From: G965225705 sp965225705 | GTDB lineage: Bacteria; Pseudomonadota; Alphaproteobacteria; Caulobacterales; Maricaulaceae | Direction: 5' to 3' | Assembly (NCBI GenBank): GCA_965225705.1 | Contig: OZ245325.1 | Span: 558,001 to 622,000, forward strand | DNA: 64,000 bases | Part shown: one piece after another, positions 42,789 through 52,489 of the stretch | Layout: the number at the start of each line of letters is the position of its first letter | Position numbering within the stretch: the first letter of the stretch is position 1 | The notes under the pieces: generated by a model | Seen by the model: only the letters and a program-made list of their open reading frames with translations | Databases searched by the model: none | Told to the model about the DNA's origin: nothing | Position numbers and translations under genes: made by a program

Positions 42789-45740
42789 ATGATGTCTGGC
42801 AAAGCCTTACCCCGCGCAGTTTTAAATCAAAATTTTCTCGAGACCAGCTTTCTCTATAGTGCTAATGCTTCCTATCTTGAGGAAAAATATGCGCAGTATG
42901 TGAGGGATCCTCTCTCTGTTGAGAGGGCTTTACAGACTTACTTCTCTTCTCTTGGGGCCCGGGGTGAGGAAAGGGCTGTTGATTATAAGCCAGGCTGGGA
43001 CCCTCATCGGGGGAGTCCTGATACGATTCATCATGGTCAGGCGTATTCTGATTCTCAGGGAGAGAACCACAAAGAGGCAGGGACACCTTTTCCTCTCTCT
43101 CGTGCAGAACAGGACACAACGCAGGATTCTGTGCGTGCTTTGATGCTTATTCGTGCCTATCGCGTTCGGGGGCATTTGGCGGCTGATCTTGATCCTTTGA
43201 ACCTGCAGGCTATGCCGGATCAGCCAGAACTTGATCCCGCCAGCTATGGCTTTGGACCCGGGGACAGAGACAGGCCTGTTTTTATTGATGGTGTCCTTGG
43301 GCTTCAAACGGCTTCTATCCATGAAATTCTTGAGGTTTTAAAGAGGACCTATTGTGGCACGCTGGGTGTGCAGTTTATGCATATTTCTAACCCTGAGGAA
43401 AAAAGCTGGATACAAAACTATCTTGAAGGTGCAGAAAAAGGGATCCGGTTTACGCCAGAAGACAAAAAGGCGATTTTAAAAAAACTTGTTGAGGCAGAAA
43501 GTTTTGAGGGCTTTCTCAATAAGCGCTATCCTGGTGCCAAGCGTTTTGGTCTTGACGGGGCGGAGGCTATGGTGCCTGCTCTCGAAGAGATTATCCGCCA
43601 TGGTACAGAGCTTGGCGTGAAGGAAATTGTTATCGGCATGCCCCATCGTGGGCGTTTGAATGTTCTGTCCAATGTTATGGGAAAACCACACCGTGCCATT
43701 TTTCATGAATTTCAGGGCGGTGAAGCGGTCAATGATGGTGATTATGGCTCAGGCGATGTGAAATACCATCTTGGTGCCTCTTTTGATCGTGTGTTTAAGG
43801 GGGAGAATGTCCATCTTTCCCTGACTCCAAATCCTTCTCACCTTGAGGCTGTGGATCCTGTTGTTCTGGGGAAGGTCCGCGCGCAGCAGACTTTTGCAGA
43901 AGATTCTGGTTTTGATACGCCACGTGCTAAGGTTATGCCTCTTTTAATGCATGGGGATGCAGCCTTTGCGGGGCAGGGTGTTGTGGCGGAGTGTTTTGGT
44001 CTCTCTGGTCTTAAAGGGCATCGCACGGGGGGGACGATACATTTTATTGTCAACAATCAGATAGGCTTTACCACAGCCCCCAAAGATTCCCGTTCTTCCC
44101 CTTACCCTTCTGATGTTGCTTTAATGGTTGAAGCCCCTATTCTACATGTCAATGGAGATGATCCAGAGGCCGTGGTGTTCGCCGCAAAATTTGCGACAGC
44201 CTATCGCCAGCGCTTTGCCAAAGATGTTGTTCTGGACATGTTTTGTTATCGCCGTTTTGGGCATAATGAGGGGGATGACCCCACTTTTACACAACCTTTT
44301 ATGTATAAGCGTATTAAAGCACATGAGCCTGTATGTTCTCTTTATGCCAAACGTCTTGTTAGGGAAGGTGTTCTCTCTCAGGAAGAGGCAGACAGCCTGA
44401 AGGGGGAATTTGAAAGCTTTCTTGAGGCAGAATTTGAACAGAGCAGTTCTTATAAACCTGATGACGCCAAATGGCTTGAGGGCCGCTGGCAGGGTCTTGG
44501 ACTTCCCGAAAGCGACGAACGTCAGGGCGATACGGCTGTTAAGCTCCGGCGTTTAAAAGATCTTGGGCAGGCTGTGACCTCCCTGCCAGAAGACTTTGAG
44601 GCTCATCGTACGGTAAAACGCATTTATGCGCGACGTCTGGAGATGATAGACAAAGGGGAGGGGCTTGACTGGGCGACGGCAGAAGCCCTGGCCTTTGCTT
44701 CCCTTCTGGATGAAGGCTTTCCTGTACGCTTGTCTGGTCAGGACAGCAAAAGGGGCACTTTTTCTCAGCGTCACAGTCATATCATCGCCCAAACCTCTGA
44801 AGAAGAGCATTATGTTCCCCTCAATGCTATACGGGAGGGACAGGCCCAGTATGAGGCCATTGATTCTATGTTGTCTGAAGAGGCTGTTTTAGGCTTTGAA
44901 TATGGTTATTCCCTCGCCTCTCCTAACACGCTTGTTTTGTGGGAGGCACAGTTTGGGGATTTTGCCAACGGGGCCCAGGTTATTGTTGATCAGTTTATCT
45001 CTTCTGCAGAGCGTAAATGGCTTCGTATGTCAGGTCTTGTGATGTTATTGCCCCATGGGTATGAGGGTCAGGGGCCGGAACATTCATCTGCGCGGCTGGA
45101 GCGTTATCTCCAGCTCTGTGCTCAGGACAATATGCAGGTGGTGAACTGTACAACGCCGGCCAATTATTTTCACAGCCTCCGCCGCCAGATTCACCGCAAT
45201 TTCCGTAAACCCCTGATTATCATGACGCCGAAATCCCTTTTGCGCCATAAGCTTTGTGTCTCAACCCTTGAAGATATGGCGGAGGGGTCTTTCTTTCACC
45301 GCCTTTTGTCGGATGATGCGGAGCTGAGGCATTCGGATGATTCCATCAGGCTTGTTGAGGATAAAGCTATCCAGCGTGTTGTGCTGTGTTCTGGCAAGGT
45401 TTATTATGATTTGTATGAAGCTCGTATGAAGGCGCGCAAACATGGTGTGTATCTTTTAAGGCTTGAACAGCTTTACCCGTTTCCGGCAAAATCCCTTATT
45501 CAGGAATTAAAGCGTTTTCCGAAAGCCGATCTTATCTGGTGCCAGGAAGAACCACGTAATATGGGGCCGTGGAGTTTTGTTGAGCCTAATCTGGAATGGG
45601 TTTTAGGCAAGGTGAAGATGAAAAGCAAGCGGGCCAGATATGTGGGGCGCCCCCCCTCGGCCTCAACAGCGACGGGCCTGATGAGCAAACATAAAGCACA
45701 ATTAGAGGCTTTCCTTCATGAGGCTCTGGGCGTAGAGTAG
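42789..45740 (+). CDS. sucA: 2-oxoglutarate dehydrogenase E1 component
   Basis: A 983-residue thiamin-diphosphate enzyme that decarboxylates 2-oxoglutarate and transfers the succinyl group to SucB. The E2-interaction N-terminus (FLYSANASYLEEKYAQYVRD), MPHRGRLNVL, LTPNPSHLEAVDP, MHGDAAFAGQGVV and RRFGHNEGDDP are visible. The C-terminal transketolase part has HGYEGQGPEHSSARLER. Slightly longer than the E. coli enzyme. AAGGA precedes the start; a second ATG follows immediately. Confidence 0.96.
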   Translation: MMSGKALPRAVLNQNFLETSFLYSANASYLEEKYAQYVRDPLSVERALQTYFSSLGARGEERAVDYKPGWDPHRGSPDTIHHGQAYSDSQGENHKEAGTPFPLSRAEQDTTQDSVRALMLIRAYRVRGHLAADLDPLNLQAMPDQPELDPASYGFGPGDRDRPVFIDGVLGLQTASIHEILEVLKRTYCGTLGVQFMHISNPEEKSWIQNYLEGAEKGIRFTPEDKKAILKKLVEAESFEGFLNKRYPGAKRFGLDGAEAMVPALEEIIRHGTELGVKEIVIGMPHRGRLNVLSNVMGKPHRAIFHEFQGGEAVNDGDYGSGDVKYHLGASFDRVFKGENVHLSLTPNPSHLEAVDPVVLGKVRAQQTFAEDSGFDTPRAKVMPLLMHGDAAFAGQGVVAECFGLSGLKGHRTGGTIHFIVNNQIGFTTAPKDSRSSPYPSDVALMVEAPILHVNGDDPEAVVFAAKFATAYRQRFAKDVVLDMFCYRRFGHNEGDDPTFTQPFMYKRIKAHEPVCSLYAKRLVREGVLSQEEADSLKGEFESFLEAEFEQSSSYKPDDAKWLEGRWQGLGLPESDERQGDTAVKLRRLKDLGQAVTSLPEDFEAHRTVKRIYARRLEMIDKGEGLDWATAEALAFASLLDEGFPVRLSGQDSKRGTFSQRHSHIIAQTSEEEHYVPLNAIREGQAQYEAIDSMLSEEAVLGFEYGYSLASPNTLVLWEAQFGDFANGAQVIVDQFISSAERKWLRMSGLVMLLPHGYEGQGPEHSSARLERYLQLCAQDNMQVVNCTTPANYFHSLRRQIHRNFRKPLIIMTPKSLLRHKLCVSTLEDMAEGSFFHRLLSDDAELRHSDDSIRLVEDKAIQRVVLCSGKVYYDLYEARMKARKHGVYLLRLEQLYPFPAKSLIQELKRFPKADLIWCQEEPRNMGPWSFVEPNLEWVLGKVKMKSKRARYVGRPPSASTATGLMSKHKAQLEAFLHEALGVE

Positions 45741-45804
45741 AGTATAGCGCCCTTGTCCAGGGGCATAAATGGTATAAGAACAACAGAAGCTTTAGGAACA
45801 AAGC

Positions 45805-47322
45805 ATGATAGATATTGTTATTCCTTCCGTTGGTGAATCCGTGACAGAGGCCTCTCTTGCGGAATGGCTTAAAAAGCCCGGTGAGTTTGTTAAAAAAGAT
45901 GAAGCTCTGGTGACCCTTGAGACAGATAAGGCAGCACAGGAACTTGTGGCACCTGAGGCAGGTATTGTGGCTGAAATTCTTGTTCAGGAAGGTGAAACTG
46001 TTGCTGTGGGGACCATTATCGCACGTCTTAACCCTGAGGCTGAAGCTTCAGAAAAACCCGCCGGGACGCAGGGTCAGCAGAAGAAAGACAAACAGGGAGA
46101 GGTGACGGAGGCTATGCTTCATGAACTGGTCGTCCCCAGCGTTGGTGAATCTGTCACAGAAGCGGTGCTTGCACAATGGCTGAAACAGGCCGGGGAAGCT
46201 GTCGCAAAGGATGAGGCGGTTGTTGTCCTTGAGACAGATAAAGCAGCACAGGAGCTTGTCGCCCCTGTTGCCGGGGTGATGCAGGATCAGCTGTTTAAAG
46301 AGGAAGCTGTTGTCAAACCGGGGGATGTTTTGGGGCGCATTGCAGGTGGAGCACAGACGACGGCCGCAGAGCCTTCTCGAGGTGCAGGACAATCTTCAGA
46401 AAAGACAAAGTCCACCCCCCAAAACCCCGTTGCTACGGGGGAGAAGGCGCCGGTTGTGATGCCTTCAGCGGCACGCCTTGTGGAAGAAAACAGGCTTAAC
46501 TCCTCTTCTCTTTCAGGAACAGGACGGGGGGGCAGAATCACCAAAGGGGATGTTCTTGCGAATCTGGCTTCTGGTGATGTAACAACATCGGTCTCACAGG
46601 CTATTCCTGTTTCCGGACCTGATATGCGTGAAGAGAGGGTGCCGATGAGTCGTTTGCGCCAAACCATTGCGCGACGCCTTAAAACAGCGCAGGAAACGGC
46701 AGCTATTCTCACCACGTTTAATGAAGTTGATATGACGTCTGTTATGGATTTGCGCACACGCTATAAGGAAGTTTTCCAGAAAAAGCATGGCGTTAAGCTT
46801 GGGTTTATGGGCTTTTTTGTCAAAGCCTGTGTTCATGCTCTGAAAGCTATTCCCTCTGTCAATGCTGAAATCGACGGAACCGACATTATTTATAAGAATC
46901 ATTACGATATGGGTATTGCTGTGGGGACAGAACGTGGTCTTGTCGTCCCTGTTTTACGCGATGCAGATCAGAAAACTCTGGCTGAGATTGAAGAGGAGAT
47001 TGCAGCTTTAGGCCTGAAAGCCCGTGATGGGAAGCTTGGCCTTGAGGATATGCAGGGGGCCACCTTCACCATTTCTAATGGAGGGGTATATGGCTCTCTT
47101 TTGTCTACGCCTATTCTTAACCCTCCTCAGTCCGGCATTTTAGGCATGCATAAAATTCAGCAACGCCCTGTGGTGGTGGATGGTCAGATTGTCGCGCGGC
47201 CTATGATGTATCTGGCTCTGTCTTATGATCACCGTCTGGTAGATGGCGCGGGGGCTGTGACGTTTCTGGTGAAGGTCAAAGAGAGCCTTGAGGATCCACA
47301 ACGCCTCCTGCTGGATCTTTAA
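45805..47322 (+). CDS. sucB: 2-oxoglutarate dehydrogenase E2 (succinyltransferase) with two lipoyl domains
   Basis: A 505-residue E2 component. It has two tandem lipoyl domains with lipoylatable Lys42 and Lys146, both in the sequence LETDKAAQELVAP. A subunit-binding domain at about 218-255 (MPSAARLVEENRL, GRGGRITKGDVL) and a catalytic domain ending SYDHRLVDGAG (His476, Asp480) follow. Two lipoyl domains are unusual for SucB, where one is normal; this, not the catalytic core, explains the extra ~100 residues over E. coli. AGGAA precedes the ATG. Confidence 0.94.
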   Translation: MIDIVIPSVGESVTEASLAEWLKKPGEFVKKDEALVTLETDKAAQELVAPEAGIVAEILVQEGETVAVGTIIARLNPEAEASEKPAGTQGQQKKDKQGEVTEAMLHELVVPSVGESVTEAVLAQWLKQAGEAVAKDEAVVVLETDKAAQELVAPVAGVMQDQLFKEEAVVKPGDVLGRIAGGAQTTAAEPSRGAGQSSEKTKSTPQNPVATGEKAPVVMPSAARLVEENRLNSSSLSGTGRGGRITKGDVLANLASGDVTTSVSQAIPVSGPDMREERVPMSRLRQTIARRLKTAQETAAILTTFNEVDMTSVMDLRTRYKEVFQKKHGVKLGFMGFFVKACVHALKAIPSVNAEIDGTDIIYKNHYDMGIAVGTERGLVVPVLRDADQKTLAEIEEEIAALGLKARDGKLGLEDMQGATFTISNGGVYGSLLSTPILNPPQSGILGMHKIQQRPVVVDGQIVARPMMYLALSYDHRLVDGAGAVTFLVKVKESLEDPQRLLLDL

Positions 47323-47423
47323 GACAGCGCCATAAGAAGTTTTAAGGGCTGGCTGGTTCCGGGTTTTTCAAGATGTACCCCCGGATCCGTAATATCTGTA
47401 GACATAAGATAAGGTAAGCAAAG

Positions 47424-48824
47424 ATGACAGACTATGATGTCGCGATTATCGGGGGGGGGCCGGGTGGTTATAATTGTGCTATTCGCTGCGGCCAGCTTGG
47501 TTTAAAAACTGTATGCATTGAAAAACATGATACGCTTGGCGGGGTTTGTCTGAATGTTGGGTGTATTCCTTCCAAGGCCCTTTTGCACGCCTCAGAGCTT
47601 TATAAAGAAGCTCAAACCAGCCTTCCTGCCCTGGGTATTAAAACAGGTGATGTGGGCCTGGATCTGGATGCTATGATGGTACATAAGGCTAAAACAGTTG
47701 ATGGTCTTACCAAAGGTGTTGCCTTTCTTTTTAAGAAAAACAAGGTTGAATCTTTGCAGGGAACTGCACAGATAACATCCCCCAACAGTCTCGGGGTTGA
47801 GAGTGCTGATGGTGTGAAAACTTCCCTGAAAGCCCGCCATATTGTAATTGCTTCAGGTTCAAAACCAACCCCTCTTTCCGGGGTGGAGATTGATGAGGAG
47901 CGCTTTATTTCTTCCACCGGTGCCTTATCTTTGAACAAAGTTCCCAAACACCTTCTTGTCGTGGGGGCCGGGGTGATTGGGCTCGAACTTGGGTCGGTCT
48001 GGCATCGTCTTGGGGCTGAGGTTACGGTCATTGAATACCTGGATCAGATTTTACCCGGTATGGATGGGGAAATTTGCAGGCAGGCCCAGCGTGTTTTTAA
48101 AAAACAGGGTTTTCATTTCCGTCTGGGTCAAAAAGTTGTGGGGTCTGAGAAGACCAAAACAGGTGTCCGCCTTGTTGTTGAGCCTGCTAAGGGGGGGAAG
48201 CAGGAAAAGCTGGATGCTGATATTGCTCTGATTGCCATTGGACGGACGCCTTATACAGAGGGTTTGGGACTTGAGGCTCTGGGTGTTCAGCTTAATACGC
48301 GTGGTTTTATTGAAACCCGGGACTTCCAGACCTCTGTTCCTGGAATTTGGGCGATTGGGGACTGCACGACGGGTCCTATGCTGGCGCACAAAGCTGAAGA
48401 TGAAGGGGTTGCCGTTGCTGAGCGCCTTGCAGGTAAGGCAGGCCACGTCAATAAGGAGACGATACCCGGCGTTGTCTATACCCATCCGGAAATTGCAGCG
48501 GTTGGGAAAACTGAAGAACAGTTAAAAAAAGAAAGTCGTGCTTATAAGGCAGGAAAATTTCCTTTTACAGCCAACAGCCGTGCCCGTGCCAGTGCCTGTA
48601 CAGAAGGGTTTGTTAAAATTCTTGCTGATGCTGACACGGATGAAATTCTTGGGGTTCATATGATGGGTGCCGGCGCTGGTGAGATGATTGCAGAGGCTGT
48701 TTTAGCTATGGAGTTTAAGGCGTCTTCTGAGGATATTGCCCGCACCTGCCATCCTCACCCAACCCTGACAGAGGCTATACGTCAGGCTGCCATGGGGGTT
48801 GAGGGCTGGACCATGCAGATGTAG
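47424..48824 (+). CDS. lpd: Dihydrolipoyl dehydrogenase (E3)
   Basis: A 466-residue flavoenzyme that reoxidises lipoyl groups with NAD. The FAD fingerprint IIGGGPGGYNCAI is followed by the redox disulfide GGVCLNVGCIPSK (Cys42, Cys47), the NAD site VVGAGVIGLELGS, and the C-terminal HPHPTLTEAIRQAA with the catalytic His. It closes the sucCDAB-lpd operon. Bases 47451-47459 are nine consecutive Gs within the FAD fingerprint. Confidence 0.95.
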   Translation: MTDYDVAIIGGGPGGYNCAIRCGQLGLKTVCIEKHDTLGGVCLNVGCIPSKALLHASELYKEAQTSLPALGIKTGDVGLDLDAMMVHKAKTVDGLTKGVAFLFKKNKVESLQGTAQITSPNSLGVESADGVKTSLKARHIVIASGSKPTPLSGVEIDEERFISSTGALSLNKVPKHLLVVGAGVIGLELGSVWHRLGAEVTVIEYLDQILPGMDGEICRQAQRVFKKQGFHFRLGQKVVGSEKTKTGVRLVVEPAKGGKQEKLDADIALIAIGRTPYTEGLGLEALGVQLNTRGFIETRDFQTSVPGIWAIGDCTTGPMLAHKAEDEGVAVAERLAGKAGHVNKETIPGVVYTHPEIAAVGKTEEQLKKESRAYKAGKFPFTANSRARASACTEGFVKILADADTDEILGVHMMGAGAGEMIAEAVLAMEFKASSEDIARTCHPHPTLTEAIRQAAMGVEGWTMQM

Positions 48825-49032
48825 GGGATGTTTTTCTGAGAATTGGGGGCTGAAAATCAGGTCTCCTGACCAAAACCAGCCCCTTAGTAACACTTTGAGG
48901 CAAGACATCAGGGTAACCGGAACAAAATCAATTTTTACAGGGTGAAAAATTGCATCACGACACTGTCTTGACATGTTTTTCTTTTTCCAGAAATGTTTAT
49001 GATGCATATCATCAGTGAGAGAGGAAGGTCCT

Positions 49033-49521
49033 GTGTTCCACGGTTTCAAATTTTTCATCATTTTGAGTTTTCTTTCCTGGCCTTCTCTGGCTTTTTGTCA
49101 GGAGACACATTCAGGACTGCCTATACCGCGTTTTGCTTCCCTTAAATACAATATTGCCAATGCGCGGCGGGGACCTGGTGAAGATCATCCTGTTGTCTGG
49201 AAATATACGCGAAAAAACCTTCCCCTTCAGGTGATAGCAGAAACGCGCAACTGGCGGCGTATCCGGGATATGGACGGGGATGAGGCCTGGGTCCATAAAC
49301 GTCTTTTGGAGGAGCGGCGCTATGTTGTAACCTTAGGTGAGACCTTTTTGCGCTATAAACCTCTTGATCAGGCTAAACCACGTGCTATTGCGGAGGGGGG
49401 TGTTCTTTTACGCCTTCTTGACCCGTGCCAGAAGGATGGCTGGTGTCATGTCAAAACAGAAAAAGGCAGGAAGGGCTGGATGCGTCGTGAAGTTTTGTGG
49501 GGTGTTGAGCCTGCTCCCTGA
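49033..49521 (+). CDS. Secreted bacterial SH3-domain protein
   Basis: A 162-residue exported protein. GTG 49033 is preferred because GAGGAAGG lies just upstream; the frame also offers GTG 49015. A signal peptide (FFIILSFLSWPSLAFC) is followed by two SH3-like repeats (ANARRGPGEDHPVVWKY..NWRRIRDMDGDEAWVHK and LRYKPLDQAKPRAIAEGG..GWCHVKTEKGRKGWMRR). These domains bind peptidoglycan or metals in other proteins; the role of this family (DUF1058-like) is not established. Whether the mature N-terminal Cys is lipidated is unclear. Confidence 0.78.
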   Translation: MFHGFKFFIILSFLSWPSLAFCQETHSGLPIPRFASLKYNIANARRGPGEDHPVVWKYTRKNLPLQVIAETRNWRRIRDMDGDEAWVHKRLLEERRYVVTLGETFLRYKPLDQAKPRAIAEGGVLLRLLDPCQKDGWCHVKTEKGRKGWMRREVLWGVEPAP

Positions 49522-49751
49522 AGTATAAAAAGGTAAGGTTTTTTCTGCCTTAAGAAGGGAAGGGTATATCTTTTTGATGTTTCCACTTTCCGATAGCATG
49601 TTTTAACGTAGTTTTTTTCTGGAACAAGGCAATAGTTTTTCTTTCCTTTTGTTTCATAAGCATTTACATATTACGGAAGTCTGGCCGATAAGGTGCATTG
49701 CCTTGAATATCATGCTTCTGGGTTAAGAGGCACAATGTGAGAGAAAATTTT

Positions 49752-50312
49752 ATGAATCAGGAATTGACCTCTTATACGTATGATCAACTTATTTCTTCTG
49801 GAAAAGGAGAGCTTTTTGGCCCTGAGAATGCTCAGCTTCCTCTCCCTCCTATGCTGATGCTAGACAGAATCTGCGGGATCTCAAAGACAGGAGGGCTTTA
49901 TGATAAGGGTTTTATAGAGGCCGAATTTGATATTCATCCTGATCACTGGTTTTTTAAATGTCACTTTCAGGGAGATCCCGTTATGCCGGGTTGTCTTGGC
50001 CTTGACGCTATGTGGCAACTTGTTGGGTTTTATTTAGGCTGGTATGGTGCCCCTGGAAAAGGCCGCGCTTTAGGTGTCAGGGAAGTTAAATTCATGGGGC
50101 AGGTCACACCTGAAACACGTAAGGTACAATATCTTATTAATATTAAACGTCTTATCATGAGAAAGCTTGTTTTGGGGATTGCGGATGGTGTTCTCATGGC
50201 GGATGGGAAGGAAATTTATACAGCAAAAGATTTGCGTGTTGGCTTATTTCGCCCTGCCGGTGAGCAAAAGAAAGAATATGGGGATCATCCTATAGAAAAA
50301 GATGGAGCCTAA
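49752..50312 (+). CDS. fabA: 3-hydroxydecanoyl-ACP dehydratase/isomerase FabA
   Basis: A 186-residue hot-dog fold enzyme that makes trans-2- and cis-3-decenoyl-ACP, the branch point to unsaturated fatty acids. His71 in KCHFQGDPVMPG and Asp85 in GLDAMWQL match the E. coli catalytic pair His70/Asp84. ATG 49752 (GAGAG upstream) is favoured over GTG 49737. fabB follows after 5 bases, so both are made from one transcript. Confidence 0.94.
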   Translation: MNQELTSYTYDQLISSGKGELFGPENAQLPLPPMLMLDRICGISKTGGLYDKGFIEAEFDIHPDHWFFKCHFQGDPVMPGCLGLDAMWQLVGFYLGWYGAPGKGRALGVREVKFMGQVTPETRKVQYLINIKRLIMRKLVLGIADGVLMADGKEIYTAKDLRVGLFRPAGEQKKEYGDHPIEKDGA

Positions 50313-50317
50313 AACAT

Positions 50318-51535
50318 ATGCGTCGTGTTGTGATTACAGGTCTTGGTATTGTGTCTGCCCTTGGGGATGATAAGCACAGTGTTTGTGAAACTCTTCGCCT
50401 TGGTCGTTCAGGTATTACGGCTTCCCCTGATTATCGCGAAAGGGGGTTTCGAAGTCAGGTTTATGGAAGACCGGCTCTTGATCCTAAAGATCATTTAGAT
50501 AAAAGGAGTCTTCGTTTCATGGGGGAGGGCTCTGCCTGGGCTGTGGTAGCTATGAATCAGGCTATTGAGGACTCTGGGCTTGAGCCCCGACATATATCCC
50601 ATGAACGCACAGGACTTATTGTCGGATCTGGTGGCCCTTCGACGCGTGCTATTGTTGCAGCTGCTGATATAGCACGTGAGAAAAGCCCGAAACGCATTGG
50701 CCCTTTTGCTGTCCCTAAGGCTATGTGCTCCACTGCTTCGGCAATTTTATCCACGCATTTTAAAATTCTGGGTGTGAATTATTCTATTTCTTCAGCCTGT
50801 ACAACATCTTTGCATTGTATAGGCGCTGCTTATGAACAGATCCAGACAGGCCGCCAGGATATTATGTTTGCTGGTGGGTGTGAAGAACTGGACTGGACAC
50901 TTTCTGTCCTGTTTGATGCGATGGGGGCGATGTCGTCTTCTTATAATGGAACACCTGAGCTTGCCTCGCGTCCTTTCAGTCAAAACCGCGATGGTTTTGT
51001 GATAGCAGGGGGCGCAGGTCTCCTTATTTTAGAAGACTTAGAACATGCCCGTGCGCGTGGGGCCAGGATTTATGGTGAAATTACGGGGTATGCTGCTACA
51101 TCAGACGGGTATGATATGGTGGCCCCCTCTGGGGAAGGGGCTGAGCGTGCCATGAAACAGGTTCTGGAACAGATCGGGGGGCGCCGTGTTGATTATATTA
51201 ACCCTCATGCCACGTCGACGCCTGTCGGTGATATTGTGGAAGCCAAAGCTCTTGCCAGTATTTTTAAAGGTTCATCCATGCCAGCGGTTTCAGCAACCAA
51301 ATCTTTAAGTGGGCATTCTCTGGGCGCCGCTGGTGCTCAGGAGCTGATTTACACACTTTTGATGATGGAAAATAGCTTTATTGCGCCAACCATCAATGCT
51401 GAGGACCTGGATCCTGACATGCCTGATCTTCATCTTATCACAAAAACTGAAAATAAAGAGATCACGTGTGCCCTGTCCAACAGTTTTGGTTTCGGGGGCA
51501 CAAATGGAACTTTAGCCCTTGTAAAGGCTGACTAG
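50318..51535 (+). CDS. fabB: 3-oxoacyl-ACP synthase I FabB
   Basis: A 405-residue condensing enzyme that elongates the cis-3-decenoyl-ACP made by FabA. The Cys-His-His triad is Cys161 in SSACTTSLH, His297 in NPHATSTPVGD and His333 in LSGHSLGAAGAQE. Length is as in E. coli FabB. No strong ribosome site precedes the ATG, so it may depend on translational coupling from fabA. Confidence 0.93.
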   Translation: MRRVVITGLGIVSALGDDKHSVCETLRLGRSGITASPDYRERGFRSQVYGRPALDPKDHLDKRSLRFMGEGSAWAVVAMNQAIEDSGLEPRHISHERTGLIVGSGGPSTRAIVAAADIAREKSPKRIGPFAVPKAMCSTASAILSTHFKILGVNYSISSACTTSLHCIGAAYEQIQTGRQDIMFAGGCEELDWTLSVLFDAMGAMSSSYNGTPELASRPFSQNRDGFVIAGGAGLLILEDLEHARARGARIYGEITGYAATSDGYDMVAPSGEGAERAMKQVLEQIGGRRVDYINPHATSTPVGDIVEAKALASIFKGSSMPAVSATKSLSGHSLGAAGAQELIYTLLMMENSFIAPTINAEDLDPDMPDLHLITKTENKEITCALSNSFGFGGTNGTLALVKAD

Positions 51536-51914
51536 GCTAGTATACTTATCTGGTGTGAGAGAGGGGCCTCAGGGGCTGGCTTTTTCTACACCTCCTTGCC
51601 TCTCCCTGTCCTTTCTTTCGGCCCTATGGGATAGGGGCCCCACGTCAAAATTTCTGTGATGCCCTCAGACTCCTCACACATATTGCAACCTGTCTTACGG
51701 GAAGTTTTGTAAAGCTTCTTATCCTGAACGATAGAAAACGGCATTGCATCAACAGTATGGTCCCTGAGAAAAAACTGTAGAATTTTCTTCTTTTTATCCC
51801 TTCAACCTTTTACGGCCTTCTTGCTTGTTAATCCCACTGGCTTATAATACATATAATAAAAAATTAAATCATCAGGGAACAAGGATCTTTTCCTGTTCAT
51901 GGGGGATAAACATT
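51536..51914. other. Spacer between fabB and yagU
   Basis: 379 bases. A GC-rich imperfect hairpin lies near 51619-51639 (GGCCCTAT with ATAGGGGCC) but lacks a T-tract. The downstream end holds the yagU promoter described at 51821-51848. The yagU frame is open to 51825, but that part overlaps the promoter and is not considered coding. Confidence 0.55.
51821..51848 (+). promoter_or_regulatory. Sigma70-type promoter of the yagU gene
   Basis: TTGCTT at 51821-51826, 16 bases, then TATAAT at 51843-51848, a perfect -10. Transcription would start near 51855, giving a 60-base leader before ATG 51915. Confidence 0.55.
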
Positions 51915-52445
51915 ATGGGGCTATTTTTTAAAACATATCCTGAAAACCGTCGTTATCTCGCTGCTCTCTGGGCCGGCTTTTTAGGGGGAAATCTGGCCAG
52001 TTTTGTCAAATGGGGCACAGAAATTCCTTTCCCACCCCGTACACCAGATCGTGCTATTCCACCTCTGGAAATGCTCAATGATATGGGCCTTCAGGCTCAA
52101 AATTTTATCTATCATTATTCCGGTCATACGATCAACTGGGGCGTGGCGGGCATTCATCACCTTTTTTCAATTGGCTTTGCCATGTTCTACTGTTTTATTG
52201 CAGAGATTTTTCCGCGTATTAAGCTCTGGCAGGGGGCTGCCTTTGCTCTTTTTGTCACGCTTGCTTTTCATGGTATTCTTTTACCGTTTTTTCACTGGGC
52301 ACCTCCGATTTGGAAATTACCCTTTGAAGAGATTTTTTCAGAACTCTTTGGACATATTGCCTGGATGTGGGCTATTGAAATTATCAGAAGGGACATACGT
52401 AACCGTATAACACAAGAGCCCGATGCAGAATTTATACAAGCCTAG
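51915..52445 (+). CDS. yagU: YagU-family inner membrane protein (DUF1440)
   Basis: A 176-residue membrane protein with about four hydrophobic segments. It aligns by eye with E. coli YagU from its N-terminus (PENRRYLAALWAGFLGG, FVKWGTEIPFPPRTPDR), including HHLFSIGFAMFYC and FGHIAWMWAIEIIRRD. YagU has been linked to acid resistance in E. coli; the molecular role is unknown. ATG 51915 matches the family start and lies below the predicted promoter. Convergent with dxs. Confidence 0.85.
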   Translation: MGLFFKTYPENRRYLAALWAGFLGGNLASFVKWGTEIPFPPRTPDRAIPPLEMLNDMGLQAQNFIYHYSGHTINWGVAGIHHLFSIGFAMFYCFIAEIFPRIKLWQGAAFALFVTLAFHGILLPFFHWAPPIWKLPFEEIFSELFGHIAWMWAIEIIRRDIRNRITQEPDAEFIQA

Positions 52446-52489
52446 ATAGTCTTTTATGCCGGGACTGGTCCCCATAACCTGTGGTCTTT

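Noticed and set aside
48968..49003. Promoter TTGACA (48968-48973) with TATGAT (48998-49003) before the SH3 gene
   Set aside because: The spacing is 24 bases, too long for sigma70, and no better -10 lies at 16-18 bases.
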